A stretch of 21,434 nucleotides of DNA from F23-B02 sp946405205 (lineage in GTDB: Bacteria; Bacillota; Clostridia; Oscillospirales; Oscillospiraceae), in assembly GCA_946405205.1 (NCBI GenBank), contig CAMJGL010000025.1, forward strand, positions 1 to 21,434, given 5' to 3'. A program made the translations under genes and the position numbers. Under the pieces are notes generated by a model, which had not been told where the DNA came from, made no database searches, and saw only the letters and a list, made by a program, of their open reading frames with translations. The first letter of the stretch is position 1. Each line of letters opens with the position of its first letter. Positions 1 to 6,360 of the stretch are shown here, piece by piece.

Positions 1-18
1 CCTGAATAATTTTTTGAA

Positions 19-54
19 AATTACCTATTAAACCTATTGACAAAGTAGGTAATT
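19..54. promoter_or_regulatory. Inverted-repeat operator over the cysK -35 region
   Basis: A perfect 9-bp inverted repeat, AATTACCTA (19-27) and TAGGTAATT (46-54), has an 18-nt spacer that contains the -35 hexamer. A further direct copy of the half-site, ACCTATTG (32-39), lies next to ACCTATTA (23-30). The position over -35 suits a repressor. An Rrf2/CymR-type regulator of sulfur genes is a reasonable guess from the target gene, but no regulator gene is in the window. Confidence 0.55.
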
Positions 55-65
55 AGTGCTATTAT
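37..65 (+). promoter_or_regulatory. Sigma-70/SigA promoter of the cysK leader
   Basis: TTGACA (37-42), a 17-nt spacer and TATTAT (60-65) make a near-consensus housekeeping promoter. Transcription should start near 72, which gives a leader of about 245 nt before cysK. Confidence 0.8.
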
Positions 66-111
66 TCGATCATCCCGTAAAAAAGGAGCAAAAATTAAGG
101 AGGATCTGACC

Positions 112-207
112 ATGAAGAAGCTCTGCAATATGATGATGACCCGAATGTGTATGCCTTGGCGCTGTACTGTTAATAAATGCAAGCTATCGTCCTGCTGTTT
201 CATGTAG
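112..207 (+). CDS. Cys/Met-rich 31-residue leader peptide upstream of cysK
   Basis: A short reading frame starts at ATG 112 and ends at TAG 205-207. It has a strong Shine-Dalgarno AAGGAGG (97-103) eight bases upstream. The peptide has six Cys (residues 5, 13, 18, 23, 28, 29) and seven Met (1, 7, 8, 9, 12, 14, 31) among 31 residues, and a Cys-Cys pair three residues from the end. It lies inside the transcript leader of the cysteine synthase gene and is followed by a terminator-like hairpin at 234-271. A peptide this rich in the pathway's end product is what a translation-sensing attenuator leader looks like. I know of no named family for it. It could instead be a small thiol-rich peptide with its own function. 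The start and SD are clear; the function is inference. Confidence 0.55.
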   Translation: MKKLCNMMMTRMCMPWRCTVNKCKLSSCCFM

Positions 208-233
208 ATCGAAATCCCATGACCGTTTTTTAA

Positions 234-271
234 GATCCGGGAGCTTACAGCCATCGGGTCGTTTTATTTTT
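234..271 (+). terminator. Terminator-like hairpin in the cysK leader (possible attenuator)
   Basis: GATCCG (234-239) pairs with CGGGTC (255-260) with one G-U pair. The stem extends through GG (240-241) with CC (251-252) across a two-base bulge. The U-rich run GTTTTATTTTT (261-271) follows directly. It lies between the leader peptide stop and the cysK Shine-Dalgarno. I could not see a clean antiterminator strand upstream, so the switching mechanism is unproven. Confidence 0.45.
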
Positions 272-317
272 CAGGGCGCTGAGCCCGTATGAATTTGATT
301 TGAAAGGAATAATTATT

Positions 318-1250
318 ATGTCTAAAATTTATAAAACCGCCGATCAGCTTATCGGAAAGACTCCTCTGCTGGAGCTGACCCATATCGAAAAGGAAGAAGA
401 CCTCAAGGCTACCATTCTGGCAAAGCTTGAATATCTTAACCCCGCAGGCTCTGTTAAGGACCGCATTGCCAAGGCGATACTTGATGACGCCGAGGCCAGG
501 GGAGAGCTGAAGCCCGGCGCTACCATAATCGAGCCCACATCCGGCAATACCGGTATCGGACTTTCCTCCGTTGCTGCGGCAAGAGGCTACAAGATAATCA
601 TCGTAATGCCCGAAACGATGAGCGTTGAGCGCAGACAGCTTATAAAGGCCTACGGAGCCGAGCTCGTCCTGACCGAGGGCGTGAAGGGCATGAAGGGCGC
701 TATCGCAAAGGCAAACGAGCTTGCTCAGGAGATCGAAAACAGCTTCATTCCCGGGCAGTTCGTCAATCCCGCAAACCCCAGGGCGCATTTTGAGACCACA
801 GGCCCTGAAATATACGAGGACACCGACGGCAAGGTGGATATATTCGTAGCCGGCGTCGGCACGGGCGGTACGGTCACGGGCGTAGGCGAATATCTCAAGA
901 GCAGGAACCCCGACGTCAAGGTAGTCGCCGTTGAGCCTGCCTCCTCGGCCGTGCTCTCGACCGGCGTTGCGGGCAGCCATAAGATCCAGGGCATAGGCGC
1001 GGGCTTCGTTCCCGACGTGCTCAATACCGAAATTTACGATGAGATAATCACCGTTACGAATGAGGACGCATTTGCCGCAGGCAAGCTTGTGGGCAAGAAG
1101 GAGGGGGTCTTGGTGGGAATATCCTCGGGAGCTGCGGTCCATGCGGCCATAGAGCTTGCAAAGCGCCCCGAAAATCAGGGCAAGACCATTGTGGCCCTGC
1201 TTCCCGATACCGGCGACAGATACCTTTCCACTCCGCTTTTCGCTGACTGA
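318..1250 (+). CDS. cysK: Cysteine synthase A (O-acetylserine sulfhydrylase)
   Basis: This PLP enzyme makes L-cysteine from O-acetylserine and sulfide in the cytoplasm. The protein is 310 aa, the usual length. Family marks: NPAGSVKDR (41-49) with PLP lysine K47; substrate loop PTSGNTG (73-79); PLP-phosphate loop GTGGT (181-185); IQGIGAGF (223-230); and the GISSGAA segment (268-274) with the PLP ring-contact serine. PDTGDRYLST near residue 295 completes the fold. I start at ATG 318 because AAAGGA (303-308) sits nine bases upstream; an in-frame TTG at 300 lies before that SD. The gene is monocistronic, with its own promoter, a leader that may be regulated, and a strong terminator at 1291-1327. 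Family assignment is firm. Confidence 0.96.
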   Translation: MSKIYKTADQLIGKTPLLELTHIEKEEDLKATILAKLEYLNPAGSVKDRIAKAILDDAEARGELKPGATIIEPTSGNTGIGLSSVAAARGYKIIIVMPETMSVERRQLIKAYGAELVLTEGVKGMKGAIAKANELAQEIENSFIPGQFVNPANPRAHFETTGPEIYEDTDGKVDIFVAGVGTGGTVTGVGEYLKSRNPDVKVVAVEPASSAVLSTGVAGSHKIQGIGAGFVPDVLNTEIYDEIITVTNEDAFAAGKLVGKKEGVLVGISSGAAVHAAIELAKRPENQGKTIVALLPDTGDRYLSTPLFAD

Positions 1251-1290
1251 CGTTTCGTGCCTCCGCATCCGGACATCCGGATGATAAACT

Positions 1291-1327
1291 GTCCGGCAGA
1301 GGATATTCCTCTGCCGGACTTGTTTTT
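1291..1327 (+). terminator. Intrinsic terminator of cysK
   Basis: A perfect 13-bp stem, GTCCGGCAGAGGA (1291-1303) with TCCTCTGCCGGAC (1307-1319), has a 3-nt loop and is followed by TTGTTTTT. Confidence 0.92.
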
Positions 1328-1345
1328 GAAAATGTTGATAACAGT

Positions 1346-1377
1346 AAAAAAGCCTCGGTATTGACCGAGGCTTTTTT
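1346..1377. terminator. Bidirectional terminator between cysK and rpoN
   Basis: GCCTCGGT (1352-1359) and ACCGAGGC (1364-1371) form an 8-bp stem with an ATTG loop. Six A flank it on the left and six T on the right, so it can end transcription on both strands. It lies 23 bases past the rpoN stop and backs up the cysK terminator. Confidence 0.9.
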
Positions 1378-1399
1378 GGCAGTACGGCAAGCTGCGGTT

Positions 1400-2764
1400 T
1401 CAGCGACGGCGGCGATGTGTCGTCGACGGGATGTTGAGCTCGCTGCGGTATTTTGCAATAGTACGGCGGGATATGTTCAGACCGAGCTCGGAAAACTTTG
1501 CCCTGAGCGATTCATCAGACAAGGGGTGTGCTTTGTCCTCTCCGGCAATGAAATTCTGAAGCTGACGCTTTATCGCGCCGGAGGCGACAGCCTCGTCCCC
1601 CGAGAAATTCAGACCGACCACGAACAGGCTTCTCAGCGGAAGAAGCTTTTCACCGAACAGGATATATTTATCCTGAACGGCGCGGCTCACGGTGGATACG
1701 CTGCAATCGAGACGGCGGGCAAGCTCTACCATTGTCAGAGGCTTAAGGTCTTCGCCGCGAAGGAAAAAGCCCCGCTGATACTCGGTCAGAGCAAGGATCA
1801 GCTTATGCAGTGTTTTTTCACGCTCGCCCAGACCGTACAGCACGTCCTTTGCCTCGCTCATCGCCTTTTTCAGATATGAGTGCGCATCGCTGAACTCTTC
1901 CTGCCCGAGCATCGCGCAGTAATCCTGCTGCAGTGTAACGCGGGGAAGCGACGAGCGATTCATCTGGACGGTGAGCTTTGAGCCTTCGCGGTAAACGGTT
2001 GCTTCGGGTACGATATACGTCAGGCCCTCGCCGCTTCCGAAGCCCTGTGACGGGATGGGATTAAGGCTGCGGATGGTGTCTGCCGCCGATGCGATCTGTT
2101 TATCGTCGGCGTCGAGAAGCCTGCACAGCCCGGCCATATCGTTTTCTGCGAGCAGCGGAAGTCCGACACGGACCAGCGCGACATTAAGAGCATTGAATTT
2201 GCTGCTTTGCGCAAGCTGTACCAGCAGGCATTCCGATAGATCGCGTGCTCCGACACCGGGAGGATCGAGCATCTGTATAACATAGAGCGCCTGCTCGACA
2301 TCGAACAGGCTTATCCCCAGCTCCCCGGCAAGCTCCGGAAGAGGACAGTCCATATAGCCGGCGGAATTGAGACAACCGACCAGATAGCGGCAGAGCTTGA
2401 GCAGCCGGTCATCGAGCTCCGGCATCTGACCAAGCTGTTCGAGCAGATACTCGGGCAAGCTCTTTTCAGTTGTATAAAGGGCGGTGAAATCGGTAAATAA
2501 ACTGTCTGAAGCTCGGCGTCTGCCTTCCGATATAAAAACGTCCTTAACGAGTATCTCGTCGTTGTCGTAGAGTAAAGTGGGCTCATGGGGGTAGGGTTCG
2601 CCTATTGGAGGCAGCTCCACCTCCAGCAGCGGATTTTTCATCGACAACTCCTCAAGATACGAGCCGAGCTCCTGTATCGGAAGCTGCAGATATTGCAGCG
2701 ACTGCTGGATAGCTGTTGTCAGATTCAGTCTTTGTGATTGCGTTATACTGTGTTTGATCTGCAT
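1400..2764 (-). CDS. rpoN: RNA polymerase sigma-54 factor
   Basis: RpoN directs RNA polymerase to -24/-12 promoters and needs an AAA+ activator to open them. The protein is 454 aa, normal for the family. Residues 1-50 are the Gln/Leu-rich activator-interacting region. A core-binding region follows, then an HTH segment around LARRLDCSVSTVSRAVQ, and the C-terminal RpoN box with core ARRT-type sequence SRRTIAKYRSELNIP. An extended -10 promoter lies upstream at 2842-2870. The gene is transcribed alone and ends at the terminator at 1346-1377. Two -24/-12 promoters and a matching activator gene lie in the same window, so this sigma factor probably serves that cluster, although rpoN may also act elsewhere in the genome. 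Confidence 0.96.
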   Translation of the reverse strand: MQIKHSITQSQRLNLTTAIQQSLQYLQLPIQELGSYLEELSMKNPLLEVELPPIGEPYPHEPTLLYDNDEILVKDVFISEGRRRASDSLFTDFTALYTTEKSLPEYLLEQLGQMPELDDRLLKLCRYLVGCLNSAGYMDCPLPELAGELGISLFDVEQALYVIQMLDPPGVGARDLSECLLVQLAQSSKFNALNVALVRVGLPLLAENDMAGLCRLLDADDKQIASAADTIRSLNPIPSQGFGSGEGLTYIVPEATVYREGSKLTVQMNRSSLPRVTLQQDYCAMLGQEEFSDAHSYLKKAMSEAKDVLYGLGEREKTLHKLILALTEYQRGFFLRGEDLKPLTMVELARRLDCSVSTVSRAVQDKYILFGEKLLPLRSLFVVGLNFSGDEAVASGAIKRQLQNFIAGEDKAHPLSDESLRAKFSELGLNISRRTIAKYRSELNIPSTTHRRRR

Positions 2765-2841
2765 AAGTCAAATTCTCTTTCGATCATCGCGGTGTGTTCC
2801 GTCGTCTTCAAATGCAGGAAAAGCTAACATTTACTACAGCT

Positions 2842-2870
2842 ATTATAGCAGATAATGCCGCGTTTGACTA
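2842..2870 (-). promoter_or_regulatory. Extended -10 promoter of rpoN
   Basis: On the minus strand TGCTATAAT gives a consensus -10 (2842-2847) with the TGn extension. TAGTCA (2865-2870) is a 4/6 match to the -35 hexamer at 17-nt spacing. The start would be near 2835, about 70 nt before the rpoN ATG. Confidence 0.65.
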
Positions 2871-2909
2871 CATCAACAAGCAGTTGTATTTATTCATAAA
2901 TGCAGTAAT

Positions 2910-2948
2910 TGAAAAATAGTGCAGCCGGCGTAACAGGACGCCGGCTGC
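2910..2948 (-). terminator. Terminator of the minus-strand operon, after coaD
   Basis: GCAGCCGGCG (2921-2930) and CGCCGGCTGC (2939-2948) form a perfect 10-bp stem with an 8-nt loop. Read on the minus strand it is followed by ACTATTTTTC. It lies about 120 nt past the coaD stop. The 2949-3071 stretch between them holds no convincing gene. Confidence 0.8.
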
Positions 2949-3071
2949 TTTGAAGGGGGTGTAAAAAATGTCCGTTGAGGGAAAAAAGTCAATAAGGAAG
3001 AATAACATATGGGAGTACTGGGAGGATGAATAAGGAAGGGGGGAGAACTCAACGAACAGTTTTTAATAAGG

Positions 3072-3551
3072 TTATTCGGCAGGCGCTGCCGCTTGCAGGT
3101 ATTCGCACATTGAGCGAGGCACGAATCTCGAAATATCCCTGCCGTATTTGAGCACGTCTCGGACCATTGAAGATGAGATCGCCGCATTGTTCGTCCGGAG
3201 ATAAATCGTCTCCAGCTCCGGGCATATCTCACGATTGATCGTCGCCATGTTTTCTTCATACTGATAGTCAATGCTGTTGCGCAGGCCGCGCACGAGGTAC
3301 TTGATCCCGTGCTCAACGGCGTATTCCGCAACAAGCATATCGCAGACTCTGACTATGCAATTTGTTATGCCGGAATATTCAAGATCACGTTCAATGACGC
3401 CGATCATATCTTTGGACGGAAAACTCCGGCTCTTTTCGGCGTTGTCCGCGACGAGGATATGGACTTCGTCAAACAGATCCGACGCCTTGCGGACAATGTC
3501 CCGGTGGCCGTTGGTGTAGCAGTCAAAGCTGCCGGCATACAGTGCTTTCAT
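3072..3551 (-). CDS. coaD: Phosphopantetheine adenylyltransferase
   Basis: CoaD transfers AMP from ATP to 4'-phosphopantetheine to give dephospho-CoA, the penultimate step of CoA synthesis. The protein is 159 aa, the usual length. Family marks: the nucleotidyltransferase motif GSFDxxTxGH (residues 8-17), YLVRGLRNSIDYQYE in the middle, and the ISSSMVR segment near residue 126. An odd point is Cys where the first motif normally has Pro (GSFDCYTNGH). The ATG overlaps the stop of the upstream hydrolase gene by four bases (ATGA), so it is probably translationally coupled to a CoA-thioester catabolic operon. That is an unusual place for coaD, which is commonly next to rsmD. It is the last gene before the terminator at 2910-2948. 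Confidence 0.95.
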   Translation of the reverse strand: MKALYAGSFDCYTNGHRDIVRKASDLFDEVHILVADNAEKSRSFPSKDMIGVIERDLEYSGITNCIVRVCDMLVAEYAVEHGIKYLVRGLRNSIDYQYEENMATINREICPELETIYLRTNNAAISSSMVRDVLKYGRDISRFVPRSMCEYLQAAAPAE

Positions 3552-4570
3552 CGGTTTTGATCTCCTTTGCCGGCCTCTTTGCGAACATAATATCTGTTTA
3601 TACCGACCCCGTCGCTGCGCCGCTCGATGCGGCCTTCACGCACAAGCCTGTCAAGATGGGCGACGGTCTCGCTGTGAGCAAAAAACTGCTGATTCGGCGG
3701 GAATTCAAGCCAGTTGCCGGCGTGGACCTTCCAGCGCATATGCTGTGCTATCTCGTAGGCGTTCAGCCCGGGGTTTTCGGCAATTATGCGGCATGCGTCG
3801 TCCAAACGCCTCTCATGGTGGGCAAGCAGCGCGTCAATTCGTCCGGCGAGGTCGCACGTTTCATTTGCGCGGTGCGCCGGAAGCGCCAGCTTAACGTCGA
3901 TATTCCGCGTCCTGCGCAGACTCTCCATATAAGTTCCCAACGAATCATACATGCAAGTCCATGCACAAATGTTCGGCGTTATATCGAACAGAACATGGTC
4001 GCCGAGCAGAAGAACACCGCTTTCCTGCGCATACAGGCACATATGTCCCGGGGAATGGCCGGGCGTCAGCATACATTCGAAGCCGAAGTCTCCGTATTGG
4101 AGCCTGTCGCCGTTGTAGACCTTCCTTGCCTTGAACATTCCTGACGTGTAAACGACCGAGCTGTCGTTTTTACGCATTCTGTTGAACATATCCGGAGACA
4201 AGCCCTCGGCACACAGAAGATTCATATTCTCGGCCCAGCGTACATCAGGGCCCATTGAATGCAGATCGTAATCCAATGCGCCCATGACAATGCTGAAGCC
4301 GAGCCTTTCAAGGTAGGCAGCGTTGCCGACGTGATCGGGGTGCAGATGTGTGAGGAACACATCAGTGTTTTCAGGCCGCAAGTGCAGAAATTCTATGCCG
4401 TGCATAAGATCGTCAAGGCACTCGGGGCGGTAAAAACCCGTGTCCACCAAAAGCTCGCGTCCGCCGCTCGGGTCTTTGACCGCATAGCAGTTAAGACAGC
4501 GCAGGGGGTTATCCGGAAGGGCTATGGGGAAGGTCCACAGCCCTTTTATGATCTCTCTCGGCTCGGTCAT
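3548..4570 (-). CDS. Metallo-beta-lactamase-fold hydrolase
   Basis: A 340-aa cytoplasmic hydrolase of the MBL superfamily (glyoxalase II/LACTB2-like shape). The metal-binding motif THLHPDH gives H75, H77, D79 and H80. H176 in GHSPGH, D191 in GDHVL and H233 in LPAHR complete a two-zinc site. The last hundred or so residues look like the winged-helix tail found in LACTB2-like members. No signal peptide is seen. It overlaps etfA upstream and coaD downstream by ATGA, so the three are one translational unit. The substrate is not readable from sequence. A thioester (acyl-CoA or similar) would suit the neighbours, since several family members cleave thioesters, but that is inference. Confidence 0.85.
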   Translation of the reverse strand: MTEPREIIKGLWTFPIALPDNPLRCLNCYAVKDPSGGRELLVDTGFYRPECLDDLMHGIEFLHLRPENTDVFLTHLHPDHVGNAAYLERLGFSIVMGALDYDLHSMGPDVRWAENMNLLCAEGLSPDMFNRMRKNDSSVVYTSGMFKARKVYNGDRLQYGDFGFECMLTPGHSPGHMCLYAQESGVLLLGDHVLFDITPNICAWTCMYDSLGTYMESLRRTRNIDVKLALPAHRANETCDLAGRIDALLAHHERRLDDACRIIAENPGLNAYEIAQHMRWKVHAGNWLEFPPNQQFFAHSETVAHLDRLVREGRIERRSDGVGINRYYVRKEAGKGDQNR

Positions 4571-5559
4571 GATTTGAGAAGCTTGAGCATCTCGTCACAG
4601 ACCTCGTCCATGTCGCCCACGATACCGTAGTCGCAGTAGTTGAATATGGGTGCGGAGGCATCCTTGTTGACAGCGACGAATTTTTCCGCATCAACGCCGG
4701 TGACATGGTTGACGGCGCCGGATACGCCGAAGCCTATATAGAGCTTGGGCTTTATCATAACACCGGACTGACCGACCTGAAGCTTATAGGGGAGAAGCTC
4801 ACGGTCGACCACAGGTCTTGTACCGGCGAGCTTGCCGCCGAGAAGCTTTGCAAGCTCTCTGTATTTGTCAAGGCTTTCGTCCTTTACGCCGTTGCCGACG
4901 CAGACGATAGTCTCGCAGCTGCCGATATCGAGCTCAGGATCAAATTCGTTTGCCCTGTAGCCGAGGAGCTTAGTCAGGATCTTTGCGGTGTCAAAGTCGA
5001 TGTGCTCCTCGATGAGCTCAAAATCATCCTTTTTGCCGGTGGGGATGGCCTTGAAAGTGCCTGGGCGGATAGTGCCGACCTGCGGACGCAGAACGGGAAT
5101 GGTGATGACTGCCATGATCTTTCCGCCGGCGGCGGGCTCGACAAATTCGATATCGGTGGTTTCGGGGTTGTAAATAAGCTCGGTAGCGTCACTGGTGCAG
5201 CCGGTTTCAAGACAGGCTGCGAAATGCGGAGCGAAATCCCTGCCGTTTGCCGTTGCGCCGATAAAAATGGCGGAGGGATTGTACTTCTTTGAAAGCTCAA
5301 CATAGAGGTTTGAGAAAGACTCCGTATTGTAGCGCTCATATCCGGTGCCGGACACCACTATAGCTCCGTCAAGACCGCAGTCCCTGAGCTTATTGAGCTC
5401 AGACTCAGGAATGCCTCCGGCGATGACGCCGATGAGCTTATCGCCTGACCGGTCGCAGAGCTTGCGGATCTCGCAGCACAGTTCAAAGGCAACAGGGCAT
5501 ACCTTGCCGTCAACGTGCTCTATGTGCACCCACATATTTTTGTAATCGTGTTTATCCAT
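4567..5559 (-). CDS. etfA: Electron transfer flavoprotein alpha subunit (minus-operon copy)
   Basis: The alpha half of an EtfAB heterodimer that moves electrons to or from a partner FAD dehydrogenase. It is 330 aa. The C-terminal FAD domain carries the ETF-alpha signature: SRPVVD-like sequence (here TRPVVDREL), GQSGVMIKPKLYIGFGVSGAVNH, then AVNKDASAPIFNYCDYGIVGD. There is no CxxCxxC ferredoxin extension at the N terminus, unlike LctC of Acetobacterium woodii. The gene starts 12 bases after the etfB stop, and its SD (AAGGAGG) runs into that stop codon, so the pair is coupled. The likely partner is the GlcD-type enzyme encoded just upstream of etfB. Confidence 0.94.
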   Translation of the reverse strand: MDKHDYKNMWVHIEHVDGKVCPVAFELCCEIRKLCDRSGDKLIGVIAGGIPESELNKLRDCGLDGAIVVSGTGYERYNTESFSNLYVELSKKYNPSAIFIGATANGRDFAPHFAACLETGCTSDATELIYNPETTDIEFVEPAAGGKIMAVITIPVLRPQVGTIRPGTFKAIPTGKKDDFELIEEHIDFDTAKILTKLLGYRANEFDPELDIGSCETIVCVGNGVKDESLDKYRELAKLLGGKLAGTRPVVDRELLPYKLQVGQSGVMIKPKLYIGFGVSGAVNHVTGVDAEKFVAVNKDASAPIFNYCDYGIVGDMDEVCDEMLKLLKS

Positions 5560-5571
5560 GTCCGAACCTCC

Positions 5572-6360
5572 TTAGTCATTGATAAGCTTCATGAGCTTTG
5601 CGACCGAGGCTTCCAGACTGCCCTCGTCGATTATCATACCGGGTTCGGGCATGGCGGGCGGGAACATACGGGGCACCTTGGTGGGGGAGCCGGGATCGCC
5701 TATACGTCCGCGGTCAAGCCCGGGGATATCGTCGGCCGTTATCGTTGTGATGACGGCTTTTTTCGCGGCGAGTTTGCCCTTGAGATTAGGTATACGCACG
5801 GGATAATTGATCTTTTCCATGGTGAAAAGGCAGGGCAGCTTAACTTCAAGAGTCTCAACGCCGTCCTCGAGCTCGCGCTCTGCAACGACGGTCTTGGCCT
5901 CTTCGTTAACGTCTTTTATCAGCAGCGTGCCGGTGACCTGAGCGGTTCCGAAACGCTGGGCAAGCTGCGCTCCCATCTGACCGGTCGCGCCGTCAAGAGA
6001 TTCCTTGCCGCAGAAGATCATGTCGTACTTGTCCTGCGTGTTTGCAGCCGACAGTATCGAATAGCTCGTTGCAAGAGTGTCGGCGTTGCCGAAAGCGCGG
6101 TCAGTGACGAGCACCGCCTTGTCGGCTCCGACTGCGAGGCACTCGCGCAGGGCAGCCTCGGCATTGGGAGGCCCCATGGTTATAAGGGTGATCTCACCGC
6201 CGTAGGTTTCCTTCACCTTCATTGCCGCTGAAAGGGCGTTTGCATCCTGCGGGTTGAGTATTGCGGGCACTCCTGCACGGATGAGATTACCGGTCTCGGG
6301 ATCCATGCGCATCTGATCAACGTCGGGTACCTGCTTTACACAGCACAGTATTTTAAGCAT
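5572..6360 (-). CDS. etfB: Electron transfer flavoprotein beta subunit (Bcd/bifurcating-like type)
   Basis: The beta half of EtfAB, 262 aa. It has the ETF-beta start (VKQVPD), an ITMGPP segment near residue 60, the CLAVGADKAVLVTDRAFGNADTLATS stretch at about 73-98 and the ERELEDGVE region. These match, from memory, the beta subunits of NADH-binding Bcd-Etf systems such as that of Acidaminococcus. That makes an electron-bifurcating or confurcating role possible. It clearly differs from the FixA-like beta subunit at 13816. The start overlaps the stop of the GlcD-type gene by one base (TGATG), with AAGG-type SD just upstream. The bifurcating label is inference. Confidence 0.94.
   Translation of the reverse strand: MLKILCCVKQVPDVDQMRMDPETGNLIRAGVPAILNPQDANALSAAMKVKETYGGEITLITMGPPNAEAALRECLAVGADKAVLVTDRAFGNADTLATSYSILSAANTQDKYDMIFCGKESLDGATGQMGAQLAQRFGTAQVTGTLLIKDVNEEAKTVVAERELEDGVETLEVKLPCLFTMEKINYPVRIPNLKGKLAAKKAVITTITADDIPGLDRGRIGDPGSPTKVPRMFPPAMPEPGMIIDEGSLEASVAKLMKLIND

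Noticed and set aside
1266..1283. CATCCGG/CCGGATG palindrome just after cysK
   Set aside because: It has no T-run and is only 7 bp. The much stronger terminator at 1291-1327 follows at once.
2968..3033. 21-codon plus-strand frame in the gap after coaD
   Set aside because: It has a G-rich stretch upstream, but no promoter, no recognisable peptide and no context. It sits in the 3' tail of the minus operon and is most likely chance.
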